From: Planctomycetota bacterium
GTDB taxonomy: Bacteria > Planctomycetota > UBA8108 > JACQVS01
DNA: 64,000 nt
Reading direction: 5' to 3'
Assembly: GCA_028280485.1 (NCBI GenBank)
Contig: JANQLS010000175.1
Location: 30,639 to 94,638, forward strand
How positions within the stretch are numbered: the stretch's first letter is position 1; each line of letters opens with the position of its first letter. Of the stretch, positions 42,386 through 50,434 are shown one piece after another. Below the pieces are notes generated by a model that was not told the DNA's origin, did no database searches, and saw only the letters and a list, made by a program, of their open reading frames with translations. The translations under genes were made by a program, and so were the position numbers.

Positions 42386-44817
42386 GTCGTTACTTCTATG
42401 TGGTATTAATTCTTCTGAGTAGCTCGGGAACTTTGAGCTCCAACGAGAGTCGTTATTCAAAAGAGATACGACCTCTCTTAGAGAGTTATTGCATTCAGTG
42501 TCACGGTTCGAAGAAGCAAAAAGCGAAGCTTCGCTTAGATACTCTCAGGCCCGATTTTACTGATAACGCCACATTAGAAACGTGGCACGACATTCTCAAC
42601 AAAGTTCAGCAAGCGGAGATGCCGCCTGAAAAGGAAAAGCAACTCTCTTCGGGAGAACTTCAGGCTTTCACCGACTGGCTGAATGAGGAAATCGAAAAGG
42701 CGCTCAAGTCTAAACAAGGTACAGAGGGACGAGCAGTCTTTCGGAGACTCACTCGCTACGAATATCAAAATACATTGGAAGACCTCCTCGGGGTAGAGGG
42801 GGATTTCAGTTCTCAGTTACCTCCAGAGTCGAATTCACCGGAAGGATTCAAAAATAACCGTGAATTTCTCGGGATGGCTCCAATCCAATTAGAGGCTTAT
42901 TTTTCTATCGCTCGTCAAGCCTTGAACAAGGCGATCGTTCGGGGCGAGAAACCCGAAGTGATCGAAAAGAATTTCATCAAGAGCGAAAAACCGAGTCGGC
43001 GGACCAAGGTTAACACGGGTAAACAAATCTTCCCCGGTGAGGTGTTCTTGGCCAAACTTCAAAAATTTCCTCGACGAGGTGTGGTTAAGGTTAAAGTGCG
43101 AGCGAAAGCTCATTTGATCGAAGGATCACACTTACCTCGAATGGAAGTGACCATCGGATTAAGAAGCGATGTAAAATCCTTCGCCAAAACAATCGGCGTA
43201 ATCGATTTTTCGTCCCAGAATCAAGAATTCCTAGACTTTGAGTTTACGGGAAGGATCGAAGATTTTCCTCTCCCTGGACATAATCCGAAGTTTCCTGGAG
43301 TTTCGATCAACGTTTGGCATGTCGATCCTTTCGGATTGGCTCCCAAGAAGAGGAGAACTAAAAAGAAGAAGGGTGAAGAAGAGCCTCTCCCCAAGATCTC
43401 ATCGATCATGATCGATTCGGTTACTTTTCAAGGGCCGATCAATGAGTCTTGGCCTCCTATAACTCATCAGAACATTTTCATCGAATCAGAAAACAAAGCT
43501 GACGAAGTTCGATACGCCAAAGAAGTTCTCGGGGCATTTATGAAGAGGGCTTTTCGACGAGAGGTGAGACCAGAAGAGCTGAAATCTTACATAGATCAAT
43601 TTGTTGAACACCGGAAGTCTTTTCCAAGCTTCGAAGAAGCCATACAAGAAACCCTGGTCGGAGTTTTGGTTTCGCCCGATTTTTTATATCTCGTCGAATT
43701 CAGGCATCCCTTCGATAAAAAGAACCGAGTTGAAGATCACGAACTAGCCACCCGAATCTCTTACTTCCTGTGGAGTTCCATGCCCGATCTAGAACTCTTC
43801 GAGATGGCAGAAAACGGAGCCATTCGGGACACTCAGCAGCTGACTAAAAAAGTGCGATCCATGCTTCAGGATGAACGTATGGAAGAGTTTATTCAGCATT
43901 TCACCTCCCAGTGGTTGAATTTAGATGGGCTGGATCGAGTTGCTGTTAATCCGGAGTACTATCCGAATTTTGATGATCAACTCAAAAAGGATATGAAAGA
44001 GGAGACGATTCAGTTTTTTAAAGCAGTGCTCAATGAAAATCGGAGTGCCTTAAATTTCATCGATTCTGATTTCACGCTACTTAATAACCGATTAGCTAAA
44101 CATTACAACTTGGAGGGACCCAAAGGTCTCGGCTTCGAAAAGGTTTTACTTCAACCTGAAGATCGCCGGGGAGGATTGCTCACTCAAGCGAGTGTACTTT
44201 TGGTCAATTCCAACGGAGAGGATTCCCACCCCATCAAACGAGCCGTTTGGCTGTTGGATCGTTTGTTAGGTTCACCTCCTGCTCCTCCGCCTCCAGATGT
44301 CCCTGAGTTAGCGAGTGAAGAGCCAAATTTCAAAAAGCTACCATTGGCGGAGCAATTAAAATTACACCGTAAAAAAGCAGCTTGTAATAATTGTCACCAA
44401 AAGATCGATCCTTGGGGAATTCCCTTTGAAAATTACGATGCCGTGGGAAATTGGCGAGAACTCGTAACCACTAAGTCCGGTAAAAAGCCTAAGAAGAATA
44501 ATCGTAATAGAAATAATCGAGCGAAGAAGAACAAAAATTCTCAAGGCTCAGTCAAAGTACAAACGGAGAGTCAATTACCATCAGGAAAGCAGATTGCTGA
44601 TCTTAATGAATTGAAAAAACATCTCTTGGTTGCTGAAAAAGATCGATTCTCGCATTCGTTAGTCGAAAAAGTGCTTTCCTATGCATTAGGACGATCCTTA
44701 TCATTACGGGATCGAAAAGAAGTGGAAAAGATCCAGGCTCAATTTGCTGAGAAAGATTACCGTCTCAGTGACTTGTTGGTCCTGGTGATTCAGAGTAAAG
44801 TCTTTCAATCTAAGTAG
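42382..44817 (+). CDS. Planctomycete cytochrome-c-like DUF1587/DUF1595/DUF1592/DUF1588/DUF1585 protein
   Basis: 811 residues with N-terminal signal (VVLILLSSSGTLSS). Heme-type CIQCHG near residue 36 in RPLLESYCIQCHG. DUF1587 region RRLTRYEYQNTLEDLLG (about 115-132), DUF1595 segment FMKRAFRREVRPEELKSY (about 385-402), DUF1592 ATRISYFLWSSMPDLELF (about 457-474), DUF1588 RRGGLLTQASVLLVNSNGED (about 595-614) with CNNCHQKIDPWGIPFENYD (second CxxCH), and DUF1585 end SYALGRSLSLRD. Two Lys/Arg/Asn-rich low-complexity inserts interrupt it (about residues 322-334 and 698-722). The ATG overlaps the previous gene by 4 bases. A DUF1552 gene follows after a 204-base repeat-containing gap, the usual partner. 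Confidence 0.93.
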   Translation: MSRYFYVVLILLSSSGTLSSNESRYSKEIRPLLESYCIQCHGSKKQKAKLRLDTLRPDFTDNATLETWHDILNKVQQAEMPPEKEKQLSSGELQAFTDWLNEEIEKALKSKQGTEGRAVFRRLTRYEYQNTLEDLLGVEGDFSSQLPPESNSPEGFKNNREFLGMAPIQLEAYFSIARQALNKAIVRGEKPEVIEKNFIKSEKPSRRTKVNTGKQIFPGEVFLAKLQKFPRRGVVKVKVRAKAHLIEGSHLPRMEVTIGLRSDVKSFAKTIGVIDFSSQNQEFLDFEFTGRIEDFPLPGHNPKFPGVSINVWHVDPFGLAPKKRRTKKKKGEEEPLPKISSIMIDSVTFQGPINESWPPITHQNIFIESENKADEVRYAKEVLGAFMKRAFRREVRPEELKSYIDQFVEHRKSFPSFEEAIQETLVGVLVSPDFLYLVEFRHPFDKKNRVEDHELATRISYFLWSSMPDLELFEMAENGAIRDTQQLTKKVRSMLQDERMEEFIQHFTSQWLNLDGLDRVAVNPEYYPNFDDQLKKDMKEETIQFFKAVLNENRSALNFIDSDFTLLNNRLAKHYNLEGPKGLGFEKVLLQPEDRRGGLLTQASVLLVNSNGEDSHPIKRAVWLLDRLLGSPPAPPPPDVPELASEEPNFKKLPLAEQLKLHRKKAACNNCHQKIDPWGIPFENYDAVGNWRELVTTKSGKKPKKNNRNRNNRAKKNKNSQGSVKVQTESQLPSGKQIADLNELKKHLLVAEKDRFSHSLVEKVLSYALGRSLSLRDRKEVEKIQAQFAEKDYRLSDLLVLVIQSKVFQSK

Positions 44818-44819
44818 TT

Positions 44820-44999
44820 CCTTTCGGTTCAACAGGAACTCTGTCGAGTTGGAATCAACTCGGCCGTGAATAAAGCCTCTAGGTCTTTATTCCATCAATG
44901 CTGCGTGGGCTCGCAGAGCCTAGGTTTAGCGGAGTGGAAGCAAATCAGAGATTTGCTGTAACGGTTGAAACGTGCTCCTATGGAACTTGTTTCAACTTA
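44820..44999. repeat. Long dispersed repeat, AGGAACT...CAACTCGG family
   Basis: Contains GTTCAACAGGAACT, the hairpin CGAGTTGGAATCAACTCGG, GGCTCGCAGAGCCTAGGTTTAG, CGGAGTGGAAGCAAATC and AGATTTGCTGTAACGGTTGAA. Order and sequence match 59441-59592, and in reverse 23249-23440. Fills the gap between the DUF1585 and DUF1552 genes. Confidence 0.75.
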
Positions 45000-45021
45000 A
45001 TCTAATTAGAGAGTATGAACA

Positions 45022-46440
45022 GTGCGCGCAAAGAAAAGTTTGTCCAATATTCTGGTTAAAAGCCGCTCCTTAAATCGAAGAACGTTTCTTAAAGGTCTCG
45101 GAGTTACTCTCGGCTTACCGCTCTTAGACTGTATGGCAAATACGTCGGTTTATGGCAGTACTCTCTCTACGGCTCAGCGCCCAACTCGTTTCTGTGGAGT
45201 TTACTTTCCGTTCGGGGTGAGCCTTCCCCCCAAGAATCATGAGGATGCTGAATGGGGTTGGTTTCCCCAAGGAGAAGGGGAAGACTTTAAATTCACTCAA
45301 CCTCTCAGTTCACTCGAATCTCTTCGAAACCAAGTGACCGTCTTGGGAGGCCTGTCCCATCCTCAATGCCGAAAACTGGGTGGGCACGATACCGGTGACA
45401 CTTTTTTAACTGGTTCTAATCTCAACGGCGCTCAGTACAAGAATTCGATCTCATTGGATCAGTTGATCGCCCAACAAGTCGGGGAGAAAACTCGATTTTC
45501 TTCACTCATCCTCTCGAGCGATGGAGGAGTCGGAGAGCCGACCCGCTCGACGACTTTATCCTTTTCCAAAGAGGGACGCCCGATTCCTGCTTTAGCTAAC
45601 CCTAAACAAATCTTTAGTCGCCTCTTCGGCAAAGATCTCGTTCAGGAAGAAAAGGTGAAGCGTCGGGAGTTGAAAGCCACGCAAAATTTACTCGACCGCA
45701 TCCTCGAAGATTCAAAAGATCTCAAAAGGAGGCTCGGGAAGGAAGATCAACGGCGATTGGAAGAGTATCTTGATTCGGTTCGCTCGGTTGAAAAGCGAGT
45801 TGAGCGCTTACAAAATTGGTTGAGCATTCCGAAGCCTGAAGTGGATCCAAAATCCTTAAACTTAGAAGCGAGTCCCAAAGCTCCCCAAGAATACATTCGA
45901 ACGATGTACGATTTGATCTTCTTGGCTTTTCAATCGGATTCAACTCGCGTAGCCACTTACATGCTTGGACAAGTCGCCGGTGCTACGACCATCGCTAATG
46001 CCTTCCCGGCAGTGATCGGATTAAAAGGAAACTGGCACGGTTTAGCTCATGGAGCCGGCAAGAAGGGGGGCTTTAAAAACCTCGGTCGATTCGATCAATT
46101 CCTCACTGAACAATTCCATTACTTCTTAACTCGTCTCAGCGAAACTAAGGAAGGCGAAGGATCGTTACTGGATCACACTGTTGTTCTCTACGGAAGTAGT
46201 AACAGCCGCACTCACAACAATCGTAACTACCCCTTGGTTCTTGCGGGAGGAAATAAGCTCGGGTTCAAACACGGGAAGTATCACAAGTTCAGTGAGAAAG
46301 TGCCTCTTGCGAATCTCTTTGTCACAGTTGCTGATCGGGTGGGAGTGCCTTTGAAGACTTTCAGTGACAGCTCAGGTGAGCTTGCTGAAGTCTGTCAAAA
46401 GCTCAATTCGAAGCCGAGAAGCCAAGCCCAGGAGTTCTAA
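45022..46440 (+). CDS. DUF1552 protein, exported
   Basis: 472 residues from GTG 45022; the nearby ATG at 45015 is out of frame. The N-terminal SLNRRTFLKGLGVTLGLPLLDCM is a twin-arginine-like signal typical of DUF1552. Core motifs: PTRFCGVYFPFGV, LGGLSHPQCRKLGGHDTGDTF, SLDQLIAQQVG, LSFSKEGRP, VEKRVERLQNW, ATYMLGQVAGAT, HGLAHGAGKKGG and VVLYGSSNSRTHNNRNYP. The family has an alkaline-phosphatase-like fold by relation to DUF1501 but no proven activity. It pairs with the DUF1587/DUF1592 gene upstream, as in many planctomycete genomes. Convergent with the kinase gene, with only 10 bases between stops. Confidence 0.92.
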   Translation: MRAKKSLSNILVKSRSLNRRTFLKGLGVTLGLPLLDCMANTSVYGSTLSTAQRPTRFCGVYFPFGVSLPPKNHEDAEWGWFPQGEGEDFKFTQPLSSLESLRNQVTVLGGLSHPQCRKLGGHDTGDTFLTGSNLNGAQYKNSISLDQLIAQQVGEKTRFSSLILSSDGGVGEPTRSTTLSFSKEGRPIPALANPKQIFSRLFGKDLVQEEKVKRRELKATQNLLDRILEDSKDLKRRLGKEDQRRLEEYLDSVRSVEKRVERLQNWLSIPKPEVDPKSLNLEASPKAPQEYIRTMYDLIFLAFQSDSTRVATYMLGQVAGATTIANAFPAVIGLKGNWHGLAHGAGKKGGFKNLGRFDQFLTEQFHYFLTRLSETKEGEGSLLDHTVVLYGSSNSRTHNNRNYPLVLAGGNKLGFKHGKYHKFSEKVPLANLFVTVADRVGVPLKTFSDSSGELAEVCQKLNSKPRSQAQEF

Positions 46441-46450
46441 AGAGATCACT

Positions 46451-49078
46451 TTATTTTTTGATCCATGAGGGCCAATTAGGATCTTTTTCGAGAAGATCGA
46501 GAAGTGCTTGAGCAAGAGTGGGGCCGTGAAAATTGAAGACTTTCGATTTGACTGAGTTCTTAAAGTGTTGAATCGCATCTTCTCGTTTGGATTGAGAGAG
46601 CTTCACCATCCCCAACCAATATTGACTTTCTCCATACTGGGCGCGAGATTTATCCAGGCTTACCATTTGAGTAAGTTCTTCTTCGGATATGGCCTCTGCT
46701 AAGTATTCTGTTGTGTGAAGAGGCCAAACCCATTCTCCATTGAGTTTCTTTTTAAGTTTATTTAGGCTTTCAGTTGCCCGCTTCTTCACCTGTTCCTGGT
46801 CTCCTAATAGAGTTGGGATGAGTAAAGTCACTGCGATGGATTCGATGGATAAAGTACCGATATCATAGTTGCGGGTTAGGCGTTGATAGATTTCTTCGGC
46901 CACCTCTCTTCCTAAGGAAGTGTTCGTGGCGATGGCGGTCAGCGCTCTTACTAATTCAAAATCGTAGTCGATTCTCGACCTGAGCTTGGGTTTTTCTTTG
47001 GCCATACATTCTAAAAATCGATGAGATTCACTAAATCTTTGAGAACCGTAGGTTGCCGCGAGGTAAGGCCAAATGAAAAAGCCCATCACGTTTAAATCGC
47101 CTTCTGCTGCTCCTTCTATAAACGAAAGAACTTCCCTGTACTTTTTTTTCGCGAGAAAATAATGAACCTGCCAGTGGAGCTTGAGTGGGAGTGTATATAT
47201 ATTTCGTTTCTTCCTGAATAGTAAATCTGCCCTTGATAGATGCACATTGTTCTTTTCGTCACTGAGATGGTGAAGAACTAATAGTGAAAAGAGTTCAGCT
47301 CCTTCAATTAAACCATCATCCCGAGACACAAAAGCTTTAGCTGCCTCTACGGTTCTTAAAGCCTGTTGAGCCGTATTGGGTTCTCCTCTTTGTAATGCCA
47401 ATTGGGCTAAAGCGATAGAATGGAGAACTCGAGGAAGGGGAGAGCTGAATCGTTCTTTAGTTGCTTTCTCTAAGATGGTAGAAGCTTCCTCTGGATCGTT
47501 CCAAATTTTCGCCCATCCGTAGTAGAGACGATCTTCAAATGAAACGAGTGATGAGGATTTTAATGCCTTGTCGAGCTCCTCCATTTCCAAGCGATAATCC
47601 CACCAATTTCCATTCTGAAAGTGTGCTGTAGCTAGGAGAGCTCGCTCTGAGATCCCATTCCTTGATAATTTTTTGGCGTGTTTAATTTTAACAATCGCAT
47701 GCTCCACTTTTCCGCTAAAGAGATCGATTTGGCCTCGAGCTTTCTGTATCCAAATTTGTGAGGCCCCGTAAGATATCGCTTTGTTAATCGCTTCTTCTGC
47801 TTGATCCAGATCATTATTCCAAGTTGAAAGGCGGGCTTGATCTTGCCACTTCAACAATTGCTCAGATCGATTTTTAAAGAAGAGGCTGAGCCCAATCACC
47901 GCTAAAAGGAGAACAAGGAACGAGGTGGTCGCGAGTGCCTTATGTGCTTTAGCCCACCGCCATCCCTTTTCTAAAGGGGTGATACGTCTTGCTTTGACCG
48001 GTTGCCGATCCACAAACCGAAATAAATCTTCTGCGAATTCACCGGCCGTTGAATAACGTCGGTCGGGATCTTTTTCCATCGCTTTTAGACAGACGGTTTC
48101 TAAATCGAGAGGGATTTGTGATTCGTGTTGGCGCAGAGGGATGGGTTCCTTTTGAATGAGGTTTGCAAGAACCTCGTCTCGAGACATTCCCTGAGCTGGA
48201 GGTTGGAAGGTGAGGAGTTGGTAAAGAGTCGCGCCGAGAGAGTAAATATCGGCGCGATGATCGAGGGGAATTCTCCCAGCCGAAATTTGCTCTGGAGCCA
48301 TGTACATCGGAGATCCTAAAAACTCACCACTTTGAGTGAGGCTCGGTTGTTCCAACGTACGGGCTAAACCAAAGTCATTGATGCAGAGGCGGCCGTCTTG
48401 AGCAAGGAGAAGATTGGCGGGCTTGATATCTCTATGGATGATCTTATTTTGGTGAGCGTATTCCAATCCTTGAGCTACAGCTGCGATCAGGCGAGCGATG
48501 TTATTAAAGTATTCTTTCTTAGATTTTTTTAAATCATTGGCTCCCAGTTCAGTGAGAACCCACTGGGAGAGCGTGGGTTTCTTACTTATTGGTACCGGAG
48601 TTTGAACTATCTCGGGTTCAGCCTGAAGGTCTGTTGTTGCCTCTAGGTCTTCCGCTACAGTTTCAGAGCTGCTGTCAATTGTGGGTTGGATATCCTGTGT
48701 TGTTTCGGAGGAAATTTCATCGGTTTGAATTTCAAAATCATCGGATTGAAAGGCCTCAAGAACCGAGTCTAAGGAAGGTCCTTCAACGAGCTCCATCGCA
48801 TAGTAGTGAAGGTTCATTTCGCTACCGATTGAAAAAATCGGGACGATATTGGGGTGATGGAGCCTCGCCGCAGCTTCAGCTTCCCGTTTGAACCTTTGAA
48901 TAATGTTTTGGGTTGTACTCAGCCCCTCTTTGATGATCTTCAGGGCAACATATCGATTCAACGACGGTTGATAGGCTTTATAGACGACTCCCATTCCTCC
49001 TCGACCCAGTTCACCGAGGAGTTCAAATTCTCCTAATTTTTGAGAGGAGCTGAAATTGGAGGGCTGGTTTTTAGACAT
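46451..49078 (-). CDS. Membrane Ser/Thr protein kinase (PknB-like) with TPR-like sensor region
   Basis: 875 residues. The kinase domain has GELGRGGMGVVY (24-35), Lys47 in VALKIIK, HRDIKPAN with Asp217, DFG with Asp235 and GSPMYMAPEQ. Unusually, an acidic Ser/Thr/Glu-rich insert of about 75 residues (about 109-185) separates the hinge (MELVEGPSLDSVL) from helix E. A transmembrane helix follows (about 385-405, FLVLLLAVIGLSLFF). The C-terminal 460 residues are helical repeats of TPR type (e.g. ISYGASQIWIQKARGQIDLF, SQYWLGMVKLSQSKREDAIQHF). Likely a sensor kinase acting across the membrane. It is divergent from the FGE-fold/ankyrin gene at 49260. Confidence 0.92.
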   Translation of the reverse strand: MSKNQPSNFSSSQKLGEFELLGELGRGGMGVVYKAYQPSLNRYVALKIIKEGLSTTQNIIQRFKREAEAAARLHHPNIVPIFSIGSEMNLHYYAMELVEGPSLDSVLEAFQSDDFEIQTDEISSETTQDIQPTIDSSSETVAEDLEATTDLQAEPEIVQTPVPISKKPTLSQWVLTELGANDLKKSKKEYFNNIARLIAAVAQGLEYAHQNKIIHRDIKPANLLLAQDGRLCINDFGLARTLEQPSLTQSGEFLGSPMYMAPEQISAGRIPLDHRADIYSLGATLYQLLTFQPPAQGMSRDEVLANLIQKEPIPLRQHESQIPLDLETVCLKAMEKDPDRRYSTAGEFAEDLFRFVDRQPVKARRITPLEKGWRWAKAHKALATTSFLVLLLAVIGLSLFFKNRSEQLLKWQDQARLSTWNNDLDQAEEAINKAISYGASQIWIQKARGQIDLFSGKVEHAIVKIKHAKKLSRNGISERALLATAHFQNGNWWDYRLEMEELDKALKSSSLVSFEDRLYYGWAKIWNDPEEASTILEKATKERFSSPLPRVLHSIALAQLALQRGEPNTAQQALRTVEAAKAFVSRDDGLIEGAELFSLLVLHHLSDEKNNVHLSRADLLFRKKRNIYTLPLKLHWQVHYFLAKKKYREVLSFIEGAAEGDLNVMGFFIWPYLAATYGSQRFSESHRFLECMAKEKPKLRSRIDYDFELVRALTAIATNTSLGREVAEEIYQRLTRNYDIGTLSIESIAVTLLIPTLLGDQEQVKKRATESLNKLKKKLNGEWVWPLHTTEYLAEAISEEELTQMVSLDKSRAQYGESQYWLGMVKLSQSKREDAIQHFKNSVKSKVFNFHGPTLAQALLDLLEKDPNWPSWIKK

Positions 49079-49259
49079 CGAGGCGGAACTTATCTCGTTT
49101 GGCTTTTCTTATCGATCATCTTATCATTCACAAATACAATGAATGTTAAGATATAAAGAATTAGAAGATCTCTATTCTAAGGATTCTGATAAATTTTTAA
49201 ACTGAGTATTCTATTCTTCTCTCCTCACTTTTCTTGTATGTCCTGATCCTGGAAACAAA

Positions 49260-50429
49260 ATGACTGAAACCCGCAAAACTTCTTTAGATTCTGAATTGAT
49301 TCGAGTTCCTACCGGTCGATTTCGAATGGGAGCTTGCGGTAAAGACAGTCCGAGGGGGCGTCACGAACGAGAGATCGATGTTGAATTCAATACTGAGTTC
49401 TATTTGGGGCAAACTTTAGTTACGCAAAAGCAATATAAAGAACTGATCGGTAAAAACCCTAGTTTTCATACCCGGTATGGGGAACAAGCTCCTGTCGATA
49501 GGGTTAATTGGGGGCTCGCCGTTGAGTTTTGTCAGAAGTTGACGGAGAAAGATCGTGCGCTTGGACTCCTTCCAGAGGATTGGGCGTATCGCTTACCTTC
49601 CGAGTCAGAATGGGAATACGCTTGTCTCGCCAATGAAACGTTTCCAACGAACTTTCAGCTCTCTGACTATGCATGGCACGATGATAATGCTGATCGCACT
49701 ACGCATCCTGTTGGATCAAAAAAAGCGAACTCTTGGGGCTTTCAGGATATGCTGGGGAATCTATTTGAGTGGTGTAGAGAATGGTATCACTCCGAATTCA
49801 GCCCGGAGAACACTCAACCTCCGACCCAAATTCCTGAAGATTACAGAACACGAGTGGTTCGAGGGGGCTGCTGGTATAATAGTGGTCTGGCTTGTCAGCC
49901 TTCCTTTAGAGAAGCCTTCAATCCAGCGTATAACTCTGCCTATATCGGATTTCGATTAGCTTTGAGTGCTAAAGATTTTTCGATTGAGATTGAGGATACC
50001 TCTAAAGGAGATCCGCCACCGAGGCCGACGATTGAACAACAGCTTTATAAATGTGTCGATAAGAATAATCTCACCGAAGCTGAGCGTTTGCTGAGCGATC
50101 ATTCGGGCTTAGCTGATTATCATGATGAAGTTCCTCCCATTCTTCACTGGGCAGTTATTCATAACAAACGGGATATGGTGGATCTTCTTCTTAAGTACGG
50201 AGCCCAGATCGAGCGTTACGATCAAGACGAAAACTCGACGGCGCTGGGTTATGCCGTCGTTTACGCGAGAGCTGAAATTGTGAAGTTGCTCATCGAGCAT
50301 GGAGCGAACCGAGAGGGCATGTTAGACAGGGCTCTCAAGGGAGCCGAGGGGGGCTTTGAAGTTTACGATTTACCTCGGGAGCAATATCCAGAGATTGTCG
50401 AATTATTGAGATCTTACGAAACAACCTGA
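49260..50429 (+). CDS. FGE-sulfatase-fold (SUMF1-like) protein fused to ankyrin repeats
   Basis: 389 residues, no signal peptide, so probably cytoplasmic. Residues about 12-240 are a formylglycine-generating-enzyme-type fold: IRVPTGRFRMGA, PRGRHEREIDVEF, GQTLVTQKQYKELIG, PVDRVNWGLAVEFCQKL, YRLPSESEWEYAC, MLGNLFEWCREW, RVVRGGCWYN and GFRLAL. True FGE has two active-site Cys in a SYCxRYR-like segment; here the matching region reads SGLACQPSFREAF, so catalytic FGE activity is doubtful. Residues about 265-385 carry ankyrin-type repeats (PPILHWAVIHNKRDMVDLLL, TALGYAVVYARAEIVKLLI). It is divergent from a Ser/Thr kinase and 5 bases upstream of a DUF1587-type gene. Confidence 0.85.
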   Translation: MTETRKTSLDSELIRVPTGRFRMGACGKDSPRGRHEREIDVEFNTEFYLGQTLVTQKQYKELIGKNPSFHTRYGEQAPVDRVNWGLAVEFCQKLTEKDRALGLLPEDWAYRLPSESEWEYACLANETFPTNFQLSDYAWHDDNADRTTHPVGSKKANSWGFQDMLGNLFEWCREWYHSEFSPENTQPPTQIPEDYRTRVVRGGCWYNSGLACQPSFREAFNPAYNSAYIGFRLALSAKDFSIEIEDTSKGDPPPRPTIEQQLYKCVDKNNLTEAERLLSDHSGLADYHDEVPPILHWAVIHNKRDMVDLLLKYGAQIERYDQDENSTALGYAVVYARAEIVKLLIEHGANREGMLDRALKGAEGGFEVYDLPREQYPEIVELLRSYETT

Positions 50430-50434
50430 GTTTA

